DNA of 32,527 nucleotides from Anaerolineaceae bacterium (GTDB lineage Bacteria > Chloroflexota > Anaerolineae > Anaerolineales > Anaerolineaceae): positions 1 through 32,527 of the forward strand of contig PWSY01000042.1 of the NCBI GenBank assembly GCA_003563055.1. The letters run 5' to 3'. This document shows positions 1 through 7,198 of this stretch, piece after piece. The notes beneath the pieces are model-generated. The model saw only the letters and a program-made list of their open reading frames with translations. It did not search any database and was not told the origin of the DNA. Position 1 is the stretch's first letter. Every line of letters starts with the position of its first letter. A program made the position numbers and the translations under genes.

Positions 1-189
1 AGCGAAAACCTGCAATTTGTCCGTTTCCCGGATGACATGATGGTCCAGGGGCGGGAATTTGACCCCCATCACGGTCAAACAGTGTTTGTGTGGGATATAC
101 CCATCGATTACATCCGGGCATTCTTACGGGACTTTGAGAATGACGCCATCCCACCCGATGTGGATGGGGGTATGACCTGTCCTGAGTGA
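1..189 (+). CDS. C-terminal end of an unknown protein (partial)
   Basis: Frame 1 is open from the first base of the window to a TGA at 187-189, giving 62 residues of a protein whose start lies outside. The tail is acidic and contains the stretch DIPIDYIRAFLRDFEND, followed by a proline/glycine-rich end that finishes GGMTCPE. No transmembrane segment or familiar motif is visible. The uninterrupted frame and the amphipathic composition make it more likely a real gene end than chance, but I do not recognise the family. About 340 bases separate it from the next gene, so it is probably not co-transcribed with it. Confidence 0.5.
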   Translation, partial: SENLQFVRFPDDMMVQGREFDPHHGQTVFVWDIPIDYIRAFLRDFENDAIPPDVDGGMTCPE

Positions 190-481
190 CGCAAAGCCTT
201 TTTGATATGTAATGCAATTTGTGATCATGTCAGCCATAAAGGAGCTGGTTAATGAATGCCTTGCTTTTAATGACATTTAGGTCAGAGCTGAGCAGGTCTG
301 TCAGTTAGCGAACCCTGGAAAAAAATTTTTGGGGAATGGTGAATTTTCACCCGGGAATCCATAAGTGCCGTTATAATTCAAGTCAAGTATTGATCTTGGT
401 TGAAAAATGCAGCTGATTGATTTGGGTGTTATTGCCTCTTTGCAAACCCAGTTGTTTGTTAAACTTTACGATATATGGAAT
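190..481. other. Intergenic stretch with no supported gene
   Basis: Both strands were read. There is no open frame with a ribosome binding site. A TATAAT lies at 372-377 but has no recognisable -35 partner and is about 160 bases from the next start. A short A/T palindrome at 320-331 sits between GG-rich flanks and could be a weak terminator for the preceding partial gene. Nothing else stands out. Confidence 0.4.
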
Positions 482-512
482 TTGTCACAATCAACACGAT
501 ATTTGTTAAAAT
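482..512 (+). promoter_or_regulatory. Predicted promoter of the sulfane-sulfur operon
   Basis: A TTGTCA box at 482-487 is followed, 19 bases later, by TAAAAT at 507-512 with an upstream TG at 504-505 (extended -10). Transcription would begin near 519. This leaves a short leader that contains the GGGAG ribosome binding site (524-528) before the GTG start at 537. The spacer is slightly long, so the extended -10 would have to compensate. Confidence 0.45.
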
Positions 513-536
513 GATTTATTGAAGGGAGAGACCGCT

Positions 537-1967
537 GTGCTTTTAAAACACTTTTTTGTACCCAAAATTGCCCATAGTTCTTATATCCTGGCTGGCCAAA
601 AGTCCTGTGCTGTCATTGACCCTCAACGGGACATTGATCTATACCTGCGCGAGGCCAGGCAATTGGGATTTGAGATCACCCATATCTTACAGACACATCT
701 TCATGCCGATTTCATTTCTGGCCACATGGATCTGGCCAAACAAACCGGGGCAAAGATCTATGTCGCCAAATCTGCTGATTGCACATTTGGTCATGTACCC
801 CTTGTTGAAGGAGATCGAATAGAAATTGACAATATCCTCCTGGATGTGCTCGAAACACCAGGTCATACCCCCGAGCACCTCAGCTTTGTTGTTACTGATA
901 CATCTCGGGGCGACAGCCCCATAGGTGTCTTTGTGGGTGATACGCTCTTTGTCGGAGATGTCGGCCGACCTGACCTCTTTCCAGATATCGCCCAGGATTT
1001 AGCGGGAAAATTGTACCAAAGCTTACACGATAAGCTCCTCAAACTGCCCGACTTCTGCGAAGTTTACCCAGCGCATGGTGCCGGTTCGTTATGCGGTCGT
1101 TCGATGGGCGCCAAGTATCAATCAACGATTGGCTTTGAAAGAAAATATAACCCTGCCTTACAAATCAAAGAAAAAGAAGACTTCATTAAATCGCTGACAG
1201 AAGATATGCCATCCGCGCCGGATCATTTCAGTCGCTGCAGTGATATCAATCGTGACGGCCCAGATTTACTGTCCAATTTACCAGCTCTGAAAAGATTGAC
1301 GGTGGCGGAATTTGCACAAAAAATGAAAGATCCACAAGTGCAGGTGATTGATGTCAGGAGCTACCTTGGTTTTGGCGGCCAACACATCAAAGGTTCCTGG
1401 CATCTTGACTTGAATGGAAACTTTCCGACATTTGCTGGATGGGTCCTGCCAACGGACAAGGATTTTCTCCTGCTGGCTGATGATGACGAAAAAGCACAAT
1501 CCAGCGTGGTGTGGGCACGTCGGGTTGGGGTCGATCGCATTGTCGGCTATTTAGGCGGTGGTATGCCAGGATGGTTGACTTCTGGTTACCTGACGGGAAG
1601 GGTCTCTCAGATCTCGCCTGAAGACCTGCATGCCATGGTGGTGGGGGAGAATAATTTCATTCTTGTTGATGTGCGTGCAAAAGGTGAATATGAGGAGAAC
1701 CACATCAAAGGTGCGGTCAATATCGAAACGGCTGACCTGCGAACACAGCATGATCAATTGGATCAGGGCAAAACGATTATCCTGATCTGTAGTTCGGGAA
1801 ACCGCTCCAGCTTGGGCTGCAGCATTTTGGCTCAACATGGTTTTGATCAGCTCTATAATGTGGCGGGGGGGATGACCGGTTACAGCGCTGCGGGATATAC
1901 CAAAGAATGCCGGGTGTGTGCCAACCCGCATGGCTCTCGTTATTTCAGTGAAGTATACGAGAATTAA
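537..1967 (+). CDS. Persulfide dioxygenase-rhodanese fusion (CstB-like)
   Basis: A 476-residue cytoplasmic enzyme predicted to oxidise persulfides (such as glutathione or coenzyme A persulfide) to sulfite and to pass sulfane sulfur on to make thiosulfate. Residues 1 to about 225 form a metallo-beta-lactamase fold with H54-x-H56-x-D58, H110, D141 and H180, the ligand pattern of ETHE1-type iron dioxygenases. Residues about 255-345 are a rhodanese-like domain whose active-site loop (about 311-320) has no cysteine. Residues about 360-455 are a second rhodanese with the active loop CSSGNRS (C418). Catalytic fold, dead rhodanese, active rhodanese is exactly the order known for CstB of Staphylococcus aureus. 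The GTG at 537 is chosen because GGGAG lies 8 bases before it; an in-frame TTG at 519 lacks this. Two sulfur transporters follow. The C-terminus adds a CRVC pair. Confidence 0.9.
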   Translation: MLLKHFFVPKIAHSSYILAGQKSCAVIDPQRDIDLYLREARQLGFEITHILQTHLHADFISGHMDLAKQTGAKIYVAKSADCTFGHVPLVEGDRIEIDNILLDVLETPGHTPEHLSFVVTDTSRGDSPIGVFVGDTLFVGDVGRPDLFPDIAQDLAGKLYQSLHDKLLKLPDFCEVYPAHGAGSLCGRSMGAKYQSTIGFERKYNPALQIKEKEDFIKSLTEDMPSAPDHFSRCSDINRDGPDLLSNLPALKRLTVAEFAQKMKDPQVQVIDVRSYLGFGGQHIKGSWHLDLNGNFPTFAGWVLPTDKDFLLLADDDEKAQSSVVWARRVGVDRIVGYLGGGMPGWLTSGYLTGRVSQISPEDLHAMVVGENNFILVDVRAKGEYEENHIKGAVNIETADLRTQHDQLDQGKTIILICSSGNRSSLGCSILAQHGFDQLYNVAGGMTGYSAAGYTKECRVCANPHGSRYFSEVYEN

Positions 1968-2063
1968 AGCGTAAAGTTAGCCACAGGATTTCCTGGGTGT
2001 CATTGATTAAGATCTGGTTCAATGGCAGCGTTATGATGCCTTATAGGAATTAGGAGTTTACAA

Positions 2064-2588
2064 ATGTTAGAAGCTTTTTCGCAGGTGAGATGGTCACCGT
2101 ATGTTGTTGGCGTTGGGATTGGGGTGTTAAGCTGGCTCAGTTTTCTGATATTAAAAAAACAACTTGGCTGCTCGACATCCTTCGCCAAAACAAGTGGGAT
2201 GATTGAAAAATTACTCAGAGGCCCAGATGTGGCGCTCAAGCCATATTATCAAAAAATAAAACTGGATATTGACTGGCAATGGATGTTGGTTCTGGGGATT
2301 GTGTTTGGTTCCCTTGCTTCTGCTCTTTTATCGGGAGATTTTCGTTTTCAGTGGGTGCCAGGCATTTGGCTTTCGGCCTTTGGGCACACACCGGTTTGGC
2401 GGGTGCTTGTCGCTTTGGTGGGTGGGATAATCATTGGGTTTGGTGCACGTTGGGCGGATGGTTGTACCAGTGGACACGGGATCAGCGGCGCCTTGCAGTT
2501 AGCAGTCTCTTCCTGGATTTCTGCGATCGCTTTTTTTGTTGGCGGTATTTTGATGGCACACATTATCTTCAGGCTCATTGCGGGTTGA
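2064..2588 (+). CDS. YeeE/YedE-family sulfur transporter, first half-subunit
   Basis: A 174-residue integral membrane protein with about four hydrophobic helices. It carries the family hallmark around residues 127-142, with C134 in the context DGCTSGHGISG, and another cysteine in LGCSTSF (C36). In the characterised full-length homologue TsuA, conserved cysteines line the path for thiosulfate. Here the family is split into two genes; this one carries the motif typical of the first half, and the next gene carries the partner motif. The ATG is preceded by TTAGGAG at good spacing. It lies 96 bases after the persulfide dioxygenase, which supports transport of thiosulfate or another sulfane-sulfur compound. 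Whether it works in import or export is not visible from the sequence. Confidence 0.85.
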   Translation: MLEAFSQVRWSPYVVGVGIGVLSWLSFLILKKQLGCSTSFAKTSGMIEKLLRGPDVALKPYYQKIKLDIDWQWMLVLGIVFGSLASALLSGDFRFQWVPGIWLSAFGHTPVWRVLVALVGGIIIGFGARWADGCTSGHGISGALQLAVSSWISAIAFFVGGILMAHIIFRLIAG

Positions 2589-2595
2589 GGTGAAA

Positions 2596-3171
2596 ATGGT
2601 AAAAAAGAACATCTATAAAAATTTATCTGGTCACTTAAAATGGTCGCCTCTGGCTTGGGGTTTAATTTTCGGCGTAATATTTGGCTTCTTGCTCCAAAAG
2701 GGCGGGGCAACCAATTATAATGTCATTCTCGGTCAGCTTTTGCTGACTGATTTTACAGTTCTCAAAATCATGCTGACTGCTGTCTTGACCGGGATGATCG
2801 GCATCTATGCCATGAAGAGTCTTGGCTGGGTTGAACTTCATGTTAAGGCCGGGTCGTGGGGAATGAATGGGATTGGGGGACTGCTGTTTGGAATCGGTTT
2901 TGCTCTCCTGGGTTACTGCCCTGGGACGATTGCAGGTGCCATAGGTAATGGCTACCTGGATGCACTTGTGGGTGGTTTAATCGGCATTTGGATTGGTTCC
3001 GGGATCTTTGCCGCACTCTATCCGAAACTGCGAACAGGCATCCTGAGGAAGGGCGAATTTGGTGATATGACTTTACCCAGGCTTATAAAAACCAACGATT
3101 GGGTTGTAGTGGTGCCTGTTGCTGTGTTGATTCTCTCACTGCTTGTCTGGTTGGAAAGTGCCGGCTTGTGA
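2596..3171 (+). CDS. YeeE/YedE-family sulfur transporter, second half-subunit
   Basis: A 191-residue membrane protein with about five hydrophobic segments and the conserved motif GYCPGT (C108), characteristic of the second member of paired YeeE/YedE proteins. The start at the ATG 2596 is favoured because GAGGTG at 2586-2591 precedes it; an in-frame TTG at 2578 would overlap the previous gene and has no such site. Only 7 bases separate it from the upstream stop, so the two halves are very probably co-translated and assemble into one transporter. The cytoplasmic loop between the hydrophobic segments around residues 150-165 is charged. No cysteine other than C108 stands out. Confidence 0.85.
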   Translation: MVKKNIYKNLSGHLKWSPLAWGLIFGVIFGFLLQKGGATNYNVILGQLLLTDFTVLKIMLTAVLTGMIGIYAMKSLGWVELHVKAGSWGMNGIGGLLFGIGFALLGYCPGTIAGAIGNGYLDALVGGLIGIWIGSGIFAALYPKLRTGILRKGEFGDMTLPRLIKTNDWVVVVPVAVLILSLLVWLESAGL

Positions 3172-3223
3172 TGAACAGGTCCTTGTTGATCGTCGTCTCA
3201 AATGATCAATTAATTACTTTATC

Positions 3224-3565
3224 TCAGACCTGTTCGAAGTATTCAACAGAAACCCCAAAAAGTGTCGCGCCGCCCTTATGGGATTCAAGAACTGGCATGT
3301 AGCTAAGTTCTGCTGTTCCATGGATTGGTAAGGGGACATACTTTTTATAGGGTTGGCAATACTTTTCAACAAGCCTGTCAAGCTCGGTGATGCGAGATTC
3401 GTTTAGTCCCAAGATCAGGCACAGGGATGGCTCATAAAAAAGGCTGCTGTTACTGTCAATAATTGTGAAGTAGAAGTCCTTTTCAGTCAATTTCGCCATC
3501 AATTTTCTGGATTGCGGTCTTGAAACAACAATACATACCAGCCAGTTAATTTCCAGGTCAGGCAT
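3224..3565 (-). CDS. Divergent cyclic-di-AMP receptor-like (DarA/PstA, PII-like) protein
   Basis: A 113-residue soluble protein that aligns from memory with the DarA/PstA family. It has an opening beta strand INWLVCIVV, a central segment ending in LCLILGLNESRI, and a closing KGGATLFGVSVEYFEQV that matches the family's GGATVFVMPVDAFHQF-type end. Members are trimeric PII-like proteins that bind cyclic-di-AMP. The glycine-rich nucleotide-binding segment that normally follows strand 2 (GGF..GNTT) is replaced here by SNSSLFYEPS, so ligand binding is uncertain. The ATG follows GAGGA at 7 bases. It converges on the sulfur operon with only 52 bases between stops and no obvious terminator. The family assignment is fairly secure; the ligand is not. 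Confidence 0.7.
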   Translation of the reverse strand: MPDLEINWLVCIVVSRPQSRKLMAKLTEKDFYFTIIDSNSSLFYEPSLCLILGLNESRITELDRLVEKYCQPYKKYVPLPIHGTAELSYMPVLESHKGGATLFGVSVEYFEQV

Positions 3566-3589
3566 TTAAAATCCTCTGCTTCATGTTTG

Positions 3590-3619
3590 ATATTAACTTA
3601 CTATCATTTTACAATACAA
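3590..3619 (-). promoter_or_regulatory. Predicted promoter of the DarA-like gene
   Basis: Read on the minus strand, TTGTAT (3614-3619) and TAATAT (3590-3595) are separated by 18 bases. The predicted transcript starts about 15-20 bases before the ATG at 3565, with the GAGGA ribosome binding site inside that leader. Confidence 0.4.
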
Positions 3620-3661
3620 ACAGGCAGAGTCTATATATAAAAACAAAAAGAACAACTCAAA

Positions 3662-3719
3662 CAGCCCTGCTGTTGAAGGTTGACCAACCCCCAAAATTCC
3701 CTTGTAGACTGAGTAATTA
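3662..3719 (+). repeat. Dispersed intergenic repeat, copy A
   Basis: Starting CAGCCCTGCTGTTGAAGGTT and ending CTTGTAGACTGAGTAATTA, this 58-base stretch matches the reverse complement of 13192-13254 at most positions, with a few bases of length difference in the middle. A third, partial match in the orientation of copy B lies at 32485-32527. It sits in an intergenic space between a divergent gene pair and contains no open frame of its own. The identity could be a small mobile element remnant or a structured regulatory repeat. Confidence 0.65.
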
Positions 3720-3768
3720 GAAACAATCAATCATGTAATTGAATTTACCTCTAAAAATCTTTTTGCCG

Positions 3769-3777
3769 TGGTAAAAT
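3769..3777 (+). promoter_or_regulatory. Possible extended -10 promoter of the small membrane-protein pair
   Basis: TGGTAAAAT at 3769-3777 fits an extended -10 (TG-n-TAAAAT). It has no good -35 box upstream. It lies about 33 bases before the ATG at 3811, which would leave a leader containing the AGGAAGGG ribosome binding site. Confidence 0.3.
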
Positions 3778-3810
3778 TCTGGAGGATGAGTGTTTTTGAG
3801 GAAGGGATCC

Positions 3811-3993
3811 ATGGAAAAGAGGCGTAAGAAATCATATCTGATCCTGTTATTGATATCGATCGTTATCTGTGGTTGTCCAGGGTGTTTCTTGATTGGTCCG
3901 GGGTTCATAAATATAATCGATGTTTTAGGACGGACCCAAGCTATTGACGACCTATTATTTAATTTTGGTGAGGGTTTCATTCAAGGTGGCTGA
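3811..3993 (+). CDS. Small membrane protein, unknown function
   Basis: A 60-residue product starting MEKRRKKSY, followed by a hydrophobic helix (about residues 9-30) that contains three cysteines (CGCPGC). The positive N-terminus plus helix resembles a signal anchor, and ICGC is a poor lipobox, so a small membrane-anchored protein is the best description. The ATG at 3811 is favoured over an in-frame GTG at 3790 because AGGAAGGG precedes it at the right distance. It overlaps nothing and its stop abuts the start of the next tiny gene, suggesting translational coupling. I do not recognise the family. Confidence 0.55.
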   Translation: MEKRRKKSYLILLLISIVICGCPGCFLIGPGFINIIDVLGRTQAIDDLLFNFGEGFIQGG

Positions 3994-4137
3994 ATGATCT
4001 GTCCTGGAGCTGTGTTGATACTGATTCCTCTCTTGTTAGGGTTTTTTACTTTGGTGACTAAAAATAAGCCAGAAGAATTAACAGCGCTCAACCCGACAGG
4101 GGTTTCTAAAGAGGACCCACTGCCTCCACCCAGTTAA
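3994..4137 (+). CDS. Tiny membrane protein coupled to the preceding gene
   Basis: A 47-residue frame begins with ATG directly after the TGA of the preceding gene and ends with TAA at 4135-4137. The first 22 residues are hydrophobic (CPGAVLILIPLLLGFFTLV); the rest is polar and finishes in a proline-rich DPLPPPS tail. AGGTGG lies 4 bases before the start, slightly close, as expected for a coupled start. The layout of two consecutive single-helix proteins suggests a small membrane complex, but no homologue is recognised and the gene could be spurious. Confidence 0.4.
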   Translation: MICPGAVLILIPLLLGFFTLVTKNKPEELTALNPTGVSKEDPLPPPS

Positions 4138-4164
4138 TTAGACCTGACCTATTTTGGAAGGTTG

Positions 4165-4201
4165 TAAAAAGAAAATCCCAGACGCTTGATAAAGCTCTGG
4201 G
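4165..4201 (-). terminator. Intrinsic terminator ending the kamA transcript
   Basis: CCCAGA (4177-4182) and GCTT (4184-4187) pair with AAGC (4192-4195) and TCTGGG (4196-4201) around a GATA loop. On the minus strand the hairpin is followed by ATTTTCTTTTT, a typical U-tract. It lies 30 bases past the kamA stop. Confidence 0.8.
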
Positions 4202-4232
4202 GTTTAGTGGTTATGTTATCGAATCAGTGCCT

Positions 4233-5576
4233 TCAGGGTGATTGCTTCGATGAAGGGTTGTCCTCGATACCCCGAGGCAGCCATTTCTCCGGGTCTGCTC
4301 TTAGCCGATGGATCTTATCACCACGTTTGTGAAGCTGGTCAAATCCCTCGGGTTTAATTGACATCTGCTCACCCTTGAGTAAACCAAACACACCGCTTTG
4401 GCCTGGTTCCAGGCCCTCATCGATAAACGGCGTAACAAGCGCGGGGTCGATCGGTTCGTAATCAAGCGGTTCTTCGTAAGTGGTAATATAGCCTTCATAA
4501 TTGCGTAAGACGACTTTGTGGTCGGAATAGCTGAGGAGATAATTGGGGTTGAGTGGAATCTTGCCGCCACCTCCTGGGGCATCCACAACATAAGTGGGTA
4601 CGGCAAACCCTGAAGTATGCCCGCGCAAAGCTTCTATAATTTCGATCCCCTTACCAATTGGTGTGCGAAAATGTCCCACACCAGCCACCAGGTCGCACTG
4701 GTACAGGTAGTATGGACGCACGCGGATGAGGGCCAGGTCATGGACTAATTTGCGTTGAATGTGCGGATCGTCATTCACGCCAGCTAACAGGACGGATTGG
4801 TTGCCAAGTGGGATGCCCACCCTGGAAAGTTGATCACAAGCTCTGGCTAATTCAGCAGTAATCTCGTTGGGATGGTTGACATGGATGTTGAGCCATAATG
4901 GGTGGAATCGTTGTAACATCTCGCACAGGTCGTCTGTAACCCGTTGGGGCATGAATACTGGAACCCGTGAGCCAATCCGCACAATTTCGATGTGGGGGAT
5001 TTCTCGTAGGGCAGACAATAAGCGCTCAAGCACCCTGGGTGCCAAGGTGAGGGGGTCGCCACCCGATAGGAGCACATCCCGCACCTGGGGCGTTTGTCGC
5101 AGATATGCAAGTTGGGCTTCGAAATCTTTAGACCGGAAGCTTTGTGTAGGGTCACCGACGATCCTGGAACGCGTGCAGTAGCGGCAATAACTGGCACATT
5201 GGGTTGTCACCAGCATCAGAACTCGGTCAGGGTAGCGATGAACCAGGCCAGGGACGGGAGAGTGAGCGTCTTCTGCTAATGAATCATCCATTTCACCAAT
5301 AAAGGGATTGATTTCACCGGCTGTGGGGATGATCTGTTTGCGGATCGGGTCCAGAGGGTTTTCGGGGTCCATCAATGATGCAAAATAGGGCGTAATATCA
5401 ACCCTGAAAAGACCCTTCTGGCTGAGTGCTTCTCGTTCGCTGTCTGTCAACCGGATAATCTTTTCGAAATCCTGGATTGAATTCAGGCGATGGCTGAGCT
5501 GCCAACGCCAGTCATGCCACTTTACGTCAGGAATATCAGCAAAAGCGGCTGCCCGTTTGGATGGAAAGGATGGCAT
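4233..5576 (-). CDS. kamA: Lysine 2,3-aminomutase
   Basis: A 447-residue radical S-adenosylmethionine enzyme using pyridoxal phosphate (PLP) to interconvert L-lysine and L-beta-lysine. The iron-sulfur motif is C127-x3-C131-x2-C134. The PLP lysine is K339 in the loop DAPGGGGKIP. The two aspartates that bind the substrate side-chain amine in the Clostridium subterminale enzyme (D293, D330) have equivalents D295 and D332, so lysine rather than glutamate is the expected substrate. AAGGAG sits 7-8 bases before the ATG, inside the end of the upstream prs gene (10-base gap). Beta-lysine could feed lysine fermentation or be acetylated to an osmolyte. No other lysine fermentation gene is in the window, and the acetyltransferase two genes upstream is not obviously the beta-lysine one. 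Confidence 0.9.
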   Translation of the reverse strand: MPSFPSKRAAAFADIPDVKWHDWRWQLSHRLNSIQDFEKIIRLTDSEREALSQKGLFRVDITPYFASLMDPENPLDPIRKQIIPTAGEINPFIGEMDDSLAEDAHSPVPGLVHRYPDRVLMLVTTQCASYCRYCTRSRIVGDPTQSFRSKDFEAQLAYLRQTPQVRDVLLSGGDPLTLAPRVLERLLSALREIPHIEIVRIGSRVPVFMPQRVTDDLCEMLQRFHPLWLNIHVNHPNEITAELARACDQLSRVGIPLGNQSVLLAGVNDDPHIQRKLVHDLALIRVRPYYLYQCDLVAGVGHFRTPIGKGIEIIEALRGHTSGFAVPTYVVDAPGGGGKIPLNPNYLLSYSDHKVVLRNYEGYITTYEEPLDYEPIDPALVTPFIDEGLEPGQSGVFGLLKGEQMSIKPEGFDQLHKRGDKIHRLRADPEKWLPRGIEDNPSSKQSP

Positions 5577-5586
5577 TTATCACTCC

Positions 5587-6576
5587 TTACTCATTAAACA
5601 TTGCACCGACACTGCGACCTTCGTTGGCGCGCAGGATCACCTCGGCAAGCAGGGGGCCAATAGAAAGGTACACCAACCGGTCGCCCAATATGGCTTTCTT
5701 TTCAGGGGAGATGGGAACGGTGTTGGTGGTAATGAAGCGTTTGACGGGCAGTTCAGCCAATCGTTCTGCGGCATTTAGCGAGAGAATCGGGTGGATAAAG
5801 ACCATATAGATATTCCTGGCACCGTATTCTTTGAGAATCTCAACAGCGTGGACCATTGATCCGCCAGTGTTGACTTCATCATCCACCAGGATAATATCGC
5901 GATCTTTAACGTCACCGATAATTGTCATTGATATCGGATTCTTGATATCGGCAGTTCTTTTTTTCTCGATGAAAGCCAGGCCAGTATGCAGCAGGTCAGC
6001 ATATACCCGTCCCTTTTTAGCAAAACCGAGATCAGCTGTAACAACGACCGGGTTTTGTAAACAGGGGGCAATTTCAAGCAGGTAATCCTTCAATATATGA
6101 AAACCACGCAGCACATCACCGGGGATTGAAAAGAACCCCTGAATCTGCCCGGCATGGAGATCGAAGGTCATATAACGATCTGCTCCGGCTATCTGAATCA
6201 TATCGGCAACAAGCCTGGCAGTGATGGGGACGCGGGGTTTGTCTTTTTTATCGGAACGGCCGTAACAGAGGTAGGGAACAACCGCTGTTATCCTACCAGC
6301 GGAATCCAGTTTCAAGGTTTGGATGAGGATTAAGAGCTCCATCAGGTTGCGGTGGACCGGGCCGGCAGTTGATTGGATGACATAGCAATCCTGCCCACGT
6401 ACGCTGTTATGCAGCTTTACAAATAAATTTTCATTGGGAAATTCGAGGATATCACGACCACACAAGGGTAAATCGAGATAGTCTGATATTTCCTGAGAAA
6501 GTTCAGGGCAGGCAGTGCCTGCAAATAATTTTATATTGCCATAAAGCAAATCATACTGTAATTGTTGCATTGACAT
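5587..6576 (-). CDS. prs: Ribose-phosphate pyrophosphokinase
   Basis: A class I phosphoribosyl pyrophosphate (PRPP) synthetase making PRPP from ribose 5-phosphate and ATP for nucleotide, histidine and tryptophan synthesis. Visible features are the N-terminal KLFAGTACPELSQEI, the loop RSDKKDKPR, the metal/ATP region FDLHAGQIQGFF, the flexible-loop segment EKKR, and the PRPP-binding loop VDDEVNTGGSM (the common form is DDIIDTGGT, so N replaces D here). From the ATG at 6576 it is 329 residues, near the usual 310-320. A TTG at 6594 with AGGTGA 8 bases upstream is a credible alternative start adding 6 residues. It lies 4-22 bases after the acetyltransferase and 10 bases before kamA, clearly within one transcript. 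Confidence 0.9.
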   Translation of the reverse strand: MSMQQLQYDLLYGNIKLFAGTACPELSQEISDYLDLPLCGRDILEFPNENLFVKLHNSVRGQDCYVIQSTAGPVHRNLMELLILIQTLKLDSAGRITAVVPYLCYGRSDKKDKPRVPITARLVADMIQIAGADRYMTFDLHAGQIQGFFSIPGDVLRGFHILKDYLLEIAPCLQNPVVVTADLGFAKKGRVYADLLHTGLAFIEKKRTADIKNPISMTIIGDVKDRDIILVDDEVNTGGSMVHAVEILKEYGARNIYMVFIHPILSLNAAERLAELPVKRFITTNTVPISPEKKAILGDRLVYLSIGPLLAEVILRANEGRSVGAMFNE

Positions 6577-6598
6577 ATTTAATCCATTCTTCAACTAG

Positions 6599-7168
6599 CT
6601 AATCACCTGATTGGTTTTTTTCACCCTGCCATTCATCTTTCAAGACACTCATCAGGTGAACATCATAATAACGTCCGTCCTGGTAGAGGGCCTGGCGAAA
6701 TTTACCCTCGTAGGTAAAACCGGCTTTTTCATAGGCACGAATACCTCGCTTGTTCTTTGCGTAGACCTGCAACCAGATGCGGTTTAAATTGAGGATACCA
6801 AAACCATGTGTCAATAGCAAGCGCATGGTTTCTGTCCCATAACCCAGATCCCAACAGGTTTTTTCGCCGATCATGATGCCAACCTCAGCAGAGCGATTAC
6901 GCCAGTCGATGTTATGGAGTTGACAGGTGCCAATAGGATTGTGTTTTTCATCAGGCGTCTGGGTTATTAATTCGATTACCATAACATGTTCGCTTGAAGG
7001 GCGCTGCATCATCGATTCATACCACTGCTCTTCTTCAAATCGTGACATAGGATAAACCAGCATCAAGTTCTTTGTCACATCCGGATCATTTATCCAGTTA
7101 AGGAAAACAGGAATGTCCTCTTTTTCAGCGGCCCGCAAGCGAATTCGCTCTCCATGTAGATAGGGCAT
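6599..7168 (-). CDS. GNAT-family N-acetyltransferase (RimJ/RimL-like)
   Basis: A 189-residue acetyltransferase. It opens with GERIRLRAAEKEDIP, typical of the RimJ/RimL branch, and has a central beta strand AEVGIMIGEKTCWDLGYGTE whose last part carries the acetyl-CoA pyrophosphate-binding G-x-G-x-E-like loop. The C-terminal segment NKRGIRAYEKAGFTYEG is the conserved GNAT motif B. The natural substrate may be a ribosomal protein N-terminus, a polyamine or another small amine. Its place between aspS and prs-kamA makes beta-lysine acetylation conceivable, but the sequence looks like the RimJ/RimL group and not like the known beta-lysine acetyltransferases. It is preceded by an AAGGAAAGG-type ribosome binding site. 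Confidence 0.8.
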   Translation of the reverse strand: MPYLHGERIRLRAAEKEDIPVFLNWINDPDVTKNLMLVYPMSRFEEEQWYESMMQRPSSEHVMVIELITQTPDEKHNPIGTCQLHNIDWRNRSAEVGIMIGEKTCWDLGYGTETMRLLLTHGFGILNLNRIWLQVYAKNKRGIRAYEKAGFTYEGKFRQALYQDGRYYDVHLMSVLKDEWQGEKNQSGD

Positions 7169-7198
7169 TGAACTACCTTTCCTTTTTCGCAGGTTGCT

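Noticed and set aside
372-377. TATAAT as promoter for the sulfur operon
   Set aside because: No -35 partner and about 160 bases from the start; the pair at 482-512 fits better.
2348-2710. Long minus-strand frame across the two YeeE/YedE genes
   Set aside because: It lies antisense to two well-supported membrane protein genes; its composition follows from codon use on the other strand.
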